DNA from: Acanthaster planci
Taxonomy: Eukaryota > Echinodermata > Asteroidea > Valvatida > Acanthasteridae
NCBI RefSeq assembly: GCF_001949145.1
Contig: NW_019091385.1
Coordinates: 314,936-355,785 of the forward strand
Length of the DNA: 40,850 nucleotides
Direction: 5' to 3'
The translations under genes were made by a program, and so were the position numbers. Shown here in pieces: positions 1-10,669 of the stretch. The notes below the pieces were generated by a model. The model worked only from the letters and a program-made list of their open reading frames with translations, had not been told where the DNA came from and made no database searches. Each line of letters opens with the position of its first letter. Position 1 is the first letter of the stretch.

Positions 1-790
1 TAAGGGTGGGTTTTCATGACTAAAAAAAATTTTAGCTGTCTTCCCGCAGCAAAAATAATGAACACTGGACCCTCGTTCACCAAATTTAAGAAGGTAGATT
101 ACTGTAAAAAATGCGGTTTTAAAAATATCCGTACTTTTTCTGACAAATACTGAAAAAATTAACGATTTTATTCAAAAATGTGTCGAAAATTTGACCTTGC
201 ATAAATTTACTTTGGAATGGAATAATTTTTATCATTTAAAAAATATTTATCATTTTGATGAATCCATCTAAGCAACTGGGGTGACTAGAAGCCGCCAGAT
301 ACGATGTCGTCACTGGAAAGAGGGGATGTAATTGGAGAGTCGTCTCAAGTTTATCTCCCAAGGGATTAAAAATTAATATTCATAAGAGATAATGAGGGGC
401 ACCATTTTCAAAATGTTTGGCGCATGCGCAAACACACCTACACGAGCGGCCAATCGTGATTCCACTGCAAGGCAGTCCTTGAATTCCCAACATGGGCATC
501 CCTACTCATTGTGTCTGATGCAGTTGTTGTTGCTATGGAAGCTCCTGCAGTTCTTTTGCTTCACCTTCCCCCGATTAGTCCATAAAGTGCCACCCCAGTT
601 TGCCATTGTCGATGAACCTGATACAGCCTGGCTTACACAGCTATGCCTCCTGTCATCCTTGCACATATCTGGCATTTTGTGATAAAGAATGCATGTCAGA
701 TTTTGACTCGCGGCTTTTTTTAGTAACTAGCCTGCCAGGAACAAACCTAGAGGAATTTTCACAAGAGTGGGTATTTGTCAGCAAAACTAA
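1..790. other. Intergenic, no gene recognised
   Basis: AT-rich DNA with short open frames on the plus strand that show no recognisable domain. The NHL-coding part of the neighbouring TRIM pseudogene would be expected here if that gene were complete, but I see no NHL-type sequence. The deletion or replacement that truncated the pseudogene therefore probably lies near 925. Confidence 0.5.
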
Positions 791-924
791 CTTTCACTGG
801 CTTTTTTCAACTTTATTTCTTTCAACTGTTACCGTGGAACCATGCTGCCAGTTTAAAAAAATGCGACAGATGCCACCACATTCATAAACAGTGCTCTTTC
901 TTTCTAAAATCTCAAAGTAGAGTT

Positions 925-2025
925 TTCTCCTTAGAATCAGCCTACCAAGTGACTTCTCACTCTCATACTCTTGAAAGTCAATCAAGCACAACTTTTCAGG
1001 CACTACATACGGCTGTTGTTTAGTCAGTTCTCTGATGGAGTGCAGGAACTTTTGCTTGAGATGTAAACTCTGTGTCTTGATTTCTTGAGCCAGAAGCTTG
1101 TCTATCTCATCCAGTATCACCTCTGCTACTTTCAGCTGTGTATTGTTGGCATCTTCAGCAGTTTCCAGTGTCTTGACTCTGTCTTGGTAGATCTCCTTGG
1201 CCTCTTGCTTCAGTTTCTGCTCCATCTCCCTGATCCTAGCAACCTCCTTGTCGGCCTTTTGGGAGATCATCTTGTTGGTGGCTTCAAACAGGGTGTCTAG
1301 TTTCTTACGGGACTCGGCTGTGTCTTTCTTGGTATTATTAAACTTTTTTTCTTCATTTCAAACTTTTCCATCAGTTCTGCAATTTCTTCTTTGCATTTAT
1401 CAAAAGCTTCAGATATGTCAGCATGAGAATGTTGTCGATGTTCCCAAAAAGGACATAGTGTGCACATGAACTGCTCACATGTGCTGCAATATATGTTAAG
1501 AGTCATTTGGGGATGTTTGTCACATTTTGGTTCTTCTCTTAGTTTGCTCTTGTAGGCAATCTCTCCTGATTGAAGCTGAGCCACTGTGCAGGTTTTGTGA
1601 GATTTTGTTATTTTCAAGCAGCCATGAGCCTCTTGGCAGTCTTGACACAAGAAACAAGCACAGTCCATGCAGAATAAAGCTGCCGGATTTTGCTCATCAC
1701 AGCTTTGACATTTGATCTCTGACCCTTGACCTTGTAGAAGCTGTTCCTGAATTGCAAACTCCTCCACTAGGGCACTCAGGGTGATGTTAGTCGGCAGATC
1801 CTCCAACCTTTTGTTTGCCAGAGTGGTTTCATGTCTGCGCTGAGGACATTCAAGTGTTAGAATTTGGGGATCTTCACTCTGACTGATATTGTGGAGACAT
1901 TTCAAGCAAAAAGTATGCAAGCAGTCAAGAAATTTGGGCTCAGTGAATCGGTTGAAGCAGAAGGAGCATTCTAGATGACACTCACTGATGTTTCGTTGAA
2001 AATCAGCTACACCTCTTGTTCCCAT
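925..2025 (-). pseudogene. TRIM-NHL pseudogene, frameshifted, NHL region lost
   Basis: This is a relic of the TRIM family that fills the window. Reading from 2025 downward, the first frame carries a RING-like region (CSFC, then CLHTFC), a B-box 1 (CQSCDEQ, CMDC), a B-box 2 (CDKH, CSTC, CTLC) and the start of the coiled coil, ending at a stop near 1297. The coiled coil resumes in another frame (ISQKADKEVARIREMEQK) from about 1270, so there is a frameshift around 1330-1345. Homology stops near 925, after SLGRLIL, and the NHL domain of about 220 residues is missing. The last RING zinc pair is also damaged: the usual CPLC is CPQR, so the final cysteine is gone. The start at 2025 lacks the conserved M(A/S)T beginning of its siblings. 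A short transcribed protein cannot be excluded, but it would not be a normal RING ligase. Confidence 0.85.
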
Positions 2026-2137
2026 ATTTTGTTGCTGAGGCTAAGAACTGGTACAGTTCACACATCTGTGCACAACCTGGAAACAAAATAAAAAAGGCAT
2101 CTATTGAATAATATTTACAGTAAATATCTTTTGCACT

Positions 2138-3590
2138 GTAATGTGTGAGACAGTCAAGGTGCTGAGCACACTCTGCCAGAAGATCTGGGAGGAGAGGAAA
2201 TGGCCTGTGGAGTGGTCCCAGTCCCTAGTGATCCCTCTACCAAAGAAGGGCAACCTCAGGCAGTGCCAGGACTACCGCACCATCAGCCTCATCAGCCACC
2301 TCAGCAAGGTGATGCTTCGCGTCATCCTCAACTGGCCGAAGGCGAAGGCAGAGGAGGTACTGTCTGAGGAGCAGGCAGGATTCAGAGTCAGCCGAAGCAC
2401 ATTGGAACAGATCTTCAACTGCAGAATAACTATAGAGAAGCACCTATAGCACCAGCGGGAACTATTCCACAACTTCATGGACTTCAAGAAAGCCTTTGAT
2501 AGAGTCTGGCATGAAGGTCTATGGAGTGTACTCCGAGACTTCAACAAAGAAGAAGGCCTCGTCCAGGCCATCCAGTCCCTGTACCGGCACTCCAGCTGCG
2601 CAGTCCTCCTGAACAACCAGCTTGGTGAGTTTTTCCCAGACAACAGTTGGCATTGGGCAGGGCTGCTTGCTCCCGCCGGTTCTCTTCAACCTCTACCTAC
2701 CTTCATGCTGAACACCCTGTACGACCACCACACCTCCATCTCCATTGGAGGAAGACCAGTCTTCAACCCCCGCTGCGCAGATGACATTGACCTCATAGAT
2801 GGCTCCAACCAAGAGCTCCAAGACCTGAAGAACAATTTGATCAGATGAGCTAGCACATACAGTGTGGAGGTGATCACGGAGAAGTCGAAGGTCATGGTGA
2901 ACTCCCTAAACAACACCAGTTCTAACATCACCATTAACGGCGAGCCTCTGGCAGAAGTAACATCCATCAAATATCTGGGAGCTACACAGTCCAAAGATGG
3001 CTCCTGCACGGCAGAAATCCGAATCCGGATCGCCACAGCAACTGCAGCGATGGCAAGGCTCAACAGGGTGTAGAGGAGTAACATCGGCTTCCCAACTAAG
3101 TTCAGGCTCCACAAAGCACTCGTGCTCTCCATTCTACTGTATGGGTGCAAGTCATAGACCCTCTCTGGCAGGTACCGAGAACATAATTCAAGCATTTGAA
3201 ACCAAATGCCTGAGGATACTCCTAAGCCTCTCCTACTTGGAGCACAAGACAAACAAGTATGTCAGGGACAAAGTCAAGAGCCTGGTGGTCCCAAGAACCA
3301 CTCCTTGCCACTGTGAAGCGATGGAAACTTCTCTGGTATGGTTACATCGTACGACATGACAGCCTCTGCAAAACTATCATGCGAGGCACCATTGAGGGCG
3401 GGTGGAAGTGAGGCCGACAACGGAAGAGCTGGTCAGACAACATCAAGGAATGGACCAGTATGCCTCTACAGGACACCTTGACCCAGGCCCCTGACAGACC
3501 AGCGTGTAGAAAACTTCAGTAGCTTCTGCCTTCAAGTCCCTCCCCCCACGACTTAACAGTTGTAGGAATGAATGAATGAATGGATGGAGT
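2138..3590 (+). mobile_element. Decayed non-LTR retrotransposon (RTE-like LINE), reverse transcriptase part
   Basis: A 5'-truncated LINE copy encoding the reverse transcriptase and downstream region of an endonuclease-reverse transcriptase polyprotein. Visible motifs in order are IPLPKKGNLRQCQDYRTISL, EEQAGFR, the palm motif DFKKAFDRV, a QG-CLLPPVLFNLYL-like stretch read after a frame change near 2640, and the catalytic box CADDIDLI where FADD or YADD is usual. Later come KYLGATQSKDG and AFETKCLR. The frame is broken by an in-frame TAG near 2446, a frameshift near 2640, a TGA near 2846 and a TAG near 3071. The 3' end has a short GAAT/GGAT tandem tail (about 3566-3588), typical of RTE-clade elements, which end in microsatellites rather than poly(A). 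It is inactive. It lies just upstream of the 925-2025 TRIM relic. RTE is my preferred clade; related clades are possible. Confidence 0.85.
3566..3588 (+). repeat. GAAT-type microsatellite tail of the LINE
   Basis: About four GAAT units followed by GGAT units sit directly after the last LINE-like sequence. Short tandem tails of this kind mark the 3' terminus of RTE-type LINEs, so this gives the element's 3' boundary. Confidence 0.7.
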
Positions 3591-4735
3591 GTAGAGTCCA
3601 CCTGTCAGTAGTACATTAAGCACTGGAATCCGTAATACAGATAGACACATATACATGTTTGCTTGAAAACTTTCGACACGAGTTCACTTTGTAATTTGCT
3701 TGATTTTAGTTGGTTGGATTTGCTTTTCAACTGCATAAAAAAAACAAACCAAAGACAGCCAAGACTCACCTGTTATGAAGTTGAATGCAGGCTTTAAAAG
3801 TGTCTCATGCAAACAACTAGGCCAGTTGGGTCTACTTTCTCTTGCTTAATTTGGCCTGTTTTTCTCTGTCAAGTACTTTGAAGTTGCAACTCAAATGGTA
3901 CAGAGACAACAAAAACATGCTAAAGTTATTTCCTCCCTCAGTCTTCCAGCGGATCACATTATACCATATGTCACAAGTTGTTACCTTACCTGAATGAACA
4001 GGGTGACATGTAAATAGCTGCATGCTTGCTACATGCATTGTCAGTGAGTCAAAGAGTGTGTACTTGTGAGGTTTTCTCTCTTCACGCTTCTAATCTCTGC
4101 TCTTGGTATCCATTTATACATGTATGTGGGTGGCATTTTTATGATAAAAAGATTGTCAAATTCAGGACCTGACCTTTATTTTTGATTTATTGATTTTTTT
4201 ACCAGCCCTCCAGGCAAGTTAACTTATTCTTTTCATGAGCCTAGAAGATTTTCAACAAGCCCACTGTGTATTTTTAGCAAAACTAAATTTGGCTTTTTGC
4301 TGTAAATTTTAGAATGCTAAACTGCTACAACTCATGATAAACAACATATGCAAAAAAATTCACAACATTCGTAACCTTTGTTTCATTCATCTTGACGAGA
4401 AAGACAAACGACGGTTTCCAACAGGTACATGTACAGGTAGGTTTTTCTTCCAAACTAGCCATACAATTTGGGTGATTTTCTGACAACTGACAGTTCTAGC
4501 AACTGTGAATTTATTTCTTTGATATCCCAATCTCAACTCATCTACATGTAGGTACACTGTATCCTCCACTATTTGTAAAACAATGATGCAATACATTTTT
4601 ACACATGTAATTTTTTATAGACATGTAATGTATTTCAAGTTTTTTAATAAGTCGTCGCTAATATTCTGAGTGCAATAGTTTTATGTCGCAAAGAAAAAGC
4701 TACGTGCTATGTCAATGACAATTTATGAACTAAAC
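3591..4735. other. Intergenic, no gene recognised
   Basis: AT-rich DNA with no supported coding region. A minus-strand GTGAGT donor-like site occurs near 3770 (read from ACTCACC on the plus strand). It could be the leftover first-exon donor of the TRIM relic at 925-2025, displaced by the LINE insertion, but this is weak. Short ACATGT/CATGTA words recur here as across the whole window. Confidence 0.4.
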
Positions 4736-4739
4736 TAAT

Positions 4740-4870
4740 TTAGATCCTGTACTGTTTTGAATCTTTTCAATCATTGAATCCCAAATATCCATTTTACTGC
4801 TCAGCCCTCATTACCTCATTGGACCTGACCCTCAAGTCAAGGCAGTTTAAATTCTGTAATGCAGTTAAAT
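4740..4870. repeat. TRIM-unit 3' flank marker, copy 1
   Basis: This contains words such as ATCATTGAATCCCAAATATCC and CAAGTCAAGGCAGTTT, which resemble the sequence downstream of the other TRIM genes at about 10.45, 18.56, 27.5, 34.7 and 40.5 kb. It lies about 750 bases past the stop of the TRIM at 5613. It is the weakest of the six matches. Confidence 0.4.
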
Positions 4871-4874
4871 TGGA

Positions 4875-5612
4875 TTTTGGCCGTAGTCATGGGAAAAAAG
4901 GGTGTTTATCACGGTCTTCAACTGTTCACCCTACCGGTAGATTTCTCTACATCATCTTCGTTTAAACTTGGTGCTGAACCAAAATTGCTGCTCTTTTTGT
5001 CTGGTTTATTCGAATAAATTTTCTTTTCTGGTCCAGACCACCGGACAGCTTGACAGTCATTCTGTCAGAAAATATACGCACCAGTCTGAATGTGATGTAA
5101 AGTGAGTAAAAATTACTCTCTGTATCAAATTGACTCCCAGAGTCAAACTTCTCTGTATGAACAGTGTGATTTGAAGAAATGTGACACGTAGTTTGGCTTT
5201 GAGGGGCAGTAGTTATTTGCTGAATACTTTTTCTTTCATGAGCATAATAAAAACCCATCACAGCCACGGTTCAAAACACGTTTCAGTATTTACTAGGAAA
5301 TGCTGTCCTGTATACCAAGTTAAAATTTGTTACTGCAAATCATCATTCTGAGTAAAAACTTTCAAGGATCCCTCCTTCTTTTTTACTGATAATCGATTTT
5401 CCATATTCCAATTTTCTGATCATTTTGTGCTTTCAAATTGTGGGCAGTACGCTTGTCACCAATTGCGAGACAGTCGCACATTTCTTGTTCACTTGAAAAT
5501 TTTATAGGTACCGGATACCATATTTTGGAAACCTGTTACGAATGAGCTACAAAATGTTCAAAAAGTTTTGATTAAAATTCCTTGGTCACCTTTGGACCAG
5601 CAACACCCGTAG
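4875..5612 (-). other. Downstream region of the TRIM gene at 5613, probable 3' UTR and spacer
   Basis: Noncoding sequence after the stop of the TRIM gene. A minus-strand AATAAA (TTTATT at 5005-5010) lies about 600 bases past the stop and is a possible polyadenylation signal. Nothing else recognised. Confidence 0.35.
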
Positions 5613-7469
5613 TCACACGCGTTGATACACGTGCAAAAAATCCTTTCCACCCAATAGTAAATCACCTGCTGGCATGAACATCATGCCCTCGGGAGGCATT
5701 GAGTGTGCAATGACACACCCATTGTGCCTACCATCACTACCAAAGACGTGAATGTTGGATTCACTTTGCCAGGAATCGAGACCTTTAGCAACGTAGATGT
5801 TGCCTTGTCCATCACAGCATACACTCAGTGGGCTTTTTATGTCTTTTGTGAATGCCATGCCACCGTTGTAATCTTCGGATACCAGCTTACACATATCACA
5901 GTTTGTGTAGACGATCCGCTTGTTGCTTAGAACCAGTTGATCTTCAATCATTGGTGCCGTTAGTTTCCTGATGAGGGTTCCATCTGGGTTGTGGAGGCTG
6001 ATCATCTCCTTAGCCATGTAGCCCACAGCTATCAGATTGTCCTCATCCACTGCCAGGCAGGTGGGTTGGCTGTCTGAATCAGTTCCTGGCTGGAACTGAT
6101 GGAGGAGTTGATATTCTCTGCTGAAGGTCTTGACTGCAGGACCGTCTAGGACAATGAGATGGTCTAGTCTGTTGACTACAACTTTGACTGGATCTTTTAT
6201 ATCTGTAATGTGTGGCATTTGGGAGATGAAAGAGGTTTGGGGGTTTGTTTTTGGTAAATAAGTTATCAACTGTTCGTATCCACCATCTACTGTAACTATT
6301 TCATTATCGGAGAAAACTGCAACAGAATTAATTACACCCTCTGTTTTCGTTTGCTTTAGTTTCCACTCGTCTTTCAGAATCAGTCTCCCAAGTGTCTTCT
6401 CAGTCTCGCCACACTCTTGAAAGGCCATGAAGTGCACCTTCTCTGGCACTATTTGTTGCTGTTCTACAAATTCCCTGAGAGAGCGCAGGAACTTTTGCTT
6501 GAGATGTAAAATTTCTGTCTTGATTTCTTGAGCCAGGAGCTGTTTCATCATGTCCTGTGTCTGCTCTGCTGCTGTCAGCTCATTGTTGATGGCATCTTCA
6601 GCAGTCTGCAGTGTCTTGACTCTGTCTTGGTAGATCTCCTTGGCCTCTTTCTTCAGTTTCTGCTCCCGCTCCCTGATCCTAGCAACCTCCTTGTCAGCCT
6701 TTTGGGAGATCTTCCTGTTGGTTGCTTCAAACATGGTGTCCAATTTCTTGCGAGACTCGGCTGTTTTTGTCGTTGCATTTTTCAGTTCTGTTTTCTTCTT
6801 TTCTGTGTTCTTCAAAAACTCTGTAATTTCTTGTTGGCATGTTTTTAATGCCTCTGATACATCAGCACGCGAATGCTTTTCATGTTTCAAAACAGAGCAA
6901 GCTGTACATGCCAACTGCTCACACGTTTCACAGTAAATGTTACGGCTCTGATCTGGATGTTGTTGACATTTTGGCTCTTCTCTTAGTTTGCTCTTGTAGG
7001 CAATCTCTCCTGATTGGAGCTGAGCCATTGTGTAGGTTTTGTGAGATTTGGATCTTTTCTGGCGCCCATGGGCCTTCCGACAGTCTTGACAAAGAAAATG
7101 AGCACAGTCCATGCAAAATGAATCCGCTGGGTTTTCGTTATTACAGTTTTGACATTTGATCTCTGACCCTTGACCTTGTAGAAGCTGTTCCAGTATTGCA
7201 AACTCCTCCACCAGGGCACTCAGTGTCACATTAGTAGGTAGATCTTCGAGTGTACTGCTTTCTAGCATGGTGTTGCGCCCGCAGAGGGGACATTTAATTT
7301 TCAGAATTTGAGGATTTTTGCCCAGTTCGAGATGGTGGAGACATTTCAAGCAAAACGTATGCAAACAGTCAAGAAATTTAGGCTCAGTGAAACGGTTGCA
7401 GCAGATGGAGCATTCAAGTTGGCGCTCCCTAAACTTCTTGGGAAACGTTGCTCTTCTGCTAGCTGCCAT
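5613..7469 (-). CDS. TRIM-NHL E3 ubiquitin ligase, intact (618 aa)
   Basis: A predicted RING-type E3 ubiquitin ligase of the tripartite-motif family with a C-terminal NHL-like propeller, probably cytoplasmic. I start it at 7469 (MAASRRATFPKK), where it aligns with its paralogs. The frame stays open to 7529, but that stretch crosses a likely 3' splice site (cttgaacag, AG at 7515-7516). The C3HC4 RING has C20, C23, C35, H37, C40, C43, C60 and C63. B-box 1 (CQNC, CMDC, CQDC) and a CHC3H2 B-box 2 (CQQH, CETC, CTAC, HEKH) are complete, followed by a long coiled coil (about residues 205-345) and NHL-type repeats, including TCLAVDEDNLIAVGY and VCCDGQGNIYVAKG. No signal peptide or membrane segment is seen. 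The coding region is one exon. A donor-like site at 8173 (GTAAGA) could end a noncoding first exon. TRIM56 or TRIM2/3-like names are plausible, but orthology is unclear because this is a local expansion. Confidence 0.92.
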   Translation of the reverse strand: MAASRRATFPKKFRERQLECSICCNRFTEPKFLDCLHTFCLKCLHHLELGKNPQILKIKCPLCGRNTMLESSTLEDLPTNVTLSALVEEFAILEQLLQGQGSEIKCQNCNNENPADSFCMDCAHFLCQDCRKAHGRQKRSKSHKTYTMAQLQSGEIAYKSKLREEPKCQQHPDQSRNIYCETCEQLACTACSVLKHEKHSRADVSEALKTCQQEITEFLKNTEKKKTELKNATTKTAESRKKLDTMFEATNRKISQKADKEVARIREREQKLKKEAKEIYQDRVKTLQTAEDAINNELTAAEQTQDMMKQLLAQEIKTEILHLKQKFLRSLREFVEQQQIVPEKVHFMAFQECGETEKTLGRLILKDEWKLKQTKTEGVINSVAVFSDNEIVTVDGGYEQLITYLPKTNPQTSFISQMPHITDIKDPVKVVVNRLDHLIVLDGPAVKTFSREYQLLHQFQPGTDSDSQPTCLAVDEDNLIAVGYMAKEMISLHNPDGTLIRKLTAPMIEDQLVLSNKRIVYTNCDMCKLVSEDYNGGMAFTKDIKSPLSVCCDGQGNIYVAKGLDSWQSESNIHVFGSDGRHNGCVIAHSMPPEGMMFMPAGDLLLGGKDFLHVYQRV

Positions 7470-7514
7470 TATCCTGGTTTCGATGTCAGAATTTTCTGTG
7501 GATTTTCTTCCGAT

Positions 7515-8173
7515 CTGTTCAAGAAGCAAATAGAAATGCTTGTTTAGGGTAGCAGTTACAGTCTTGAAGGAGCAGTCTCAGACAGTGTTGCATGATTCGG
7601 AACAGATGGCCACCATTGCACTGCAATATAGCATTTTAACCGGAATACTGCCTCAGAACAGTCTATGTGCAAAGTGGATCGTTGTCTCGATGTGGGGAAT
7701 GCTCACCGGCCCAACTTTAGAGGCTTTTGAGATGCTGCCTTGTGAGACACAGTCCCGGTATGTTAGCACCATATCCTGGTTACCTTCAGTACCTACCCAT
7801 GGAAGACGTGTGTTTTTCTTGTACAAAATATCCATGTTGTTTATGAGGTGTTATTCTTCACTGACAGAAACAACTCATTTTTGCCAAGGTGTTTATTGGC
7901 ATTTCATTCTATTTCCGGTATGATGCAGAGAAATCTGTAAAACATCTAGCACTAAAGTGCAAATATGAACACGCAACACTGTGTGACATTTCAGATTTTA
8001 AAAAATCTATCAAACAAGGCGTTAATTCTCTCCTCAACGGCTGATTGTGCGAATCTTACTCTTAGCTTCTCTGCAAAGTGAAGAAAACCTGCAAAATTAA
8101 AAAAAAAATCCTGGTGGCCAATGTACCACTTTTAATCTTAGAGCAGGATACAGTGTCTTGGAAATGTTCTTAC
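7515..8173 (-). other. Putative 5' UTR intron of the TRIM gene at 5613-7469
   Basis: Read on the minus strand, a donor-like AG|GTAAGA at 8173-8172 and an acceptor with a pyrimidine tract ending in AACAG at 7516-7515 frame an interval of about 660 bases, 45 bases before the inferred start codon. The acceptor position matches those of the intact paralogs. The donor is less certain. Inference from splice-site pattern only. Confidence 0.45.
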
Positions 8174-10430
8174 CTATCTCTTTGGAGGAAAAAGTAGAGC
8201 TTGCTTTTACAGACTTAACGTTGAGACTATCTGATGTGTACGTAGTTGGCGGTATCTGAAGCATGTCATTCAGTGGTAACGTTACTGCTTCCACTAGGCA
8301 TATGCTAGATGTTTTGCCGTAGAGCAGCTTTCACAAAGATGATGATGTGGTTATCTCTCTTCTATATTTAGAACTAGCAGGTACCGTTTGATCACATGAT
8401 TCCAGGCTGAGCCAAATTGGTTAATATTTGCCACACTTTTCTGTGTACTGTTGATAGACATTTGCATAATCACAGTGTTGGAGAGTCGATGGTCCCAAAG
8501 TCCAGAACACCAGCAAATGCACACTGTCCTTGTGATGAGGCTAAACAAACTTGTTGATTGATGGCAACCTGGCCGATCTGATATTTTCATTGCAAATTGC
8601 CACCCAGAAATATCTGCATTGGACTGAAAGTTTAAACAAAGTGTAGGATAAAAAATATGGGGGTTTTTGTATAAACAGAAAAAAGACATCCCTTCTGCTT
8701 GTAGTTAATGGAAGCAAGGAAACTATTTACAAAAATCAAAACAAAAAACAAGGATTAGAAACTGCTTCAAACAAAGCAAAACCCCAAACAAAATTATCTT
8801 CTGCAGGTCACCAGTTCACGGTGAACTAAACTAATGTAACAAGTTAATTTAACAATTAATTAAACAGAATGTTATCATTGGTTTCATGATATTGTTTGTG
8901 TACAAGACCAGCATTTTGAGGACATAAAATTATCCTACATGTACATGTATGCCTGAACCATTTTTCAACAAATATGTGTGGACTTTGGTTTTGCCACGAT
9001 GCCACTTCAACTTGTTTCTGTAAATTTTGTGAATGGATTACTCACATTTTGTTGTGTAACATGGGATGGTTCAACAACTGTTGTTACACATTTTTCACAG
9101 AATTAATTATTATAAAAGCATCTGTTTATTCAACCAGCATTCAACCTGTTTTTGGCTGAAAATTTGAACAAGATGCCGCTTGAATTACACATGGTCTTTT
9201 CATCATGTGATCGTTGTCAAAATTATTTGGTTGTTGTGCAACAAAGAGAAAATTTTCTTGATCTGTTTGACAAAAGCTCGTTGGTAAATCAATATACCTG
9301 TAGTGATACATAGTTCAGTAGTTTTGACTTTTCACAATGAATATATATATTTATTAATTAGCAATGCCTTTTCTGTTCAGAAAATTATGTGCATTTTCTG
9401 AATCCATACGAGTGTCTGTATTTTGTAACTAACTTTCTTCACATCTAGATCTACACAGTTACTAGGTTACATACTGTACATTCAGGGTCAATAGGTTGAT
9501 TCCATAATGTTGCAGTCCAGCTTTGGCGTCCCTCTTGGCATGTTTAAGCTTTTTGTAATTCAAGTACATTCTTTAATGCTTTCTATCTCCAAGAGTGACC
9601 CAAAGTACTAGCCAAACAAATAAAAGAAATATTGTGAAGTCAATTTCAGTGATACTTAAACGGCAAATTAACCAGTCGGGTACAATAGGGACACGAACAA
9701 TGGAACACTTTTGGACGGCAAATTTATGGAATGACCCACTGATATAATATTACACAGTCCTTATTGTGAGAGAACTGTCGGCCATATACAAGCATAGAAT
9801 TATTAAGTGTGCGCATAGCTGTCACTTAAAGTGTAGCCGCAGTGAATTTTTTTTAGCCTCAATTTTTCTGCATCTTTGTACTCTTCTTCAGTGTATGAAA
9901 ACTCTCTATGTTTACACTTAAAATTATCTGTGCTTCAGAGGACAAGTGAGGGCGCTGTTGCTGTGATTTCATCCAGGGAAGACAGAGTTCATTACACAGG
10001 TTTTTCTATTAAAAGTGTGAACACAGAAGCTACATGTACTTACTGAAAACATTTTCAAGAAATGTATGCACATGAACAACAATGAATCTTCAAAGAAGAG
10101 AAAATTTGGTCCAGCATTGACTACAAAAATACAGCACTTTTTGGCTACAAACTAATGTAACATTTAGGCTTTCTTCCTGGGATGACATCACTATTTTGCT
10201 CATGAATATGAAAATCCCTGTCAGCGTAAAAGCCACAAAAGGCAGTAAAATACTCTTTGTAATAGTGAAACAAAAGTCAAACATAAGGTTAACTGAGACA
10301 CAAAGGTGCATTTTGAAGGTTTGTATTAAAACAAAATTGATTGCAGCTCTCCTTTAAATGCTCAAGTACAAAAATATTACGTTACAAAGTAAGCTATCAT
10401 CTTGTGATCCTAGATTCTTACTTACTGCGT
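8174..10430. other. Intergenic spacer, no gene recognised
   Basis: Long AT-rich noncoding stretch between the intact TRIM at 5.6-7.5 kb and the TRIM pseudogene at 10.7-12.0 kb. Only short open frames with no domain are present. I looked for INTS2 exon relics, which occur in the equivalent position of other units, and did not find a convincing one. Confidence 0.5.
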
Positions 10431-10560
10431 AGAAATTGAACGAATTCAATATTTGAAACCCAGTATCCAATTTATTCCACAATCTCCAACTCCTGATGGT
10501 CAATGCAGTTCAACAATTTGGTAAACAAGCACTTGCTGCCGGGTGTAATTTGAAGTTACA
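10340..10560. repeat. TRIM-unit 3' flank marker, copy 2
   Basis: This shares a run of words in the same order with 18.4-18.65 kb and 27.3-27.8 kb: an ACAAAGTAAGCTATCATC-like stretch, GAATTCAATATTTGAAACCC, CAGTATCC, then CTGATGGTCAATGCAGTTCA. It lies directly beyond the 3' end of the TRIM pseudogene at 10670 and is part of the duplicated unit. Confidence 0.6.
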
Positions 10561-10669
10561 TGACATAAAACCGTGGGATTTTCAAGATTTTCCGTTTTTG
10601 AAATTCCTCAAAAAATCATTACTTCATTTACTGTCTGTCTGGTGGCTGTTCTAATCTGACAGACAACAT

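Noticed and set aside
6528-6848. Plus-strand open frames opposite the TRIM coiled coil, conserved in all copies (also near 1085, 11195, 30039, 36803)
   Set aside because: The leucine-rich antisense reading follows from the conserved coiled-coil codons on the other strand; there is no independent start context, domain or selection signal.
7540-7923. 127-codon plus-strand open frame upstream of the TRIM at 5613
   Set aside because: It lies within the probable 5' UTR intron of the opposite strand and has no domain or conserved counterpart in other units.
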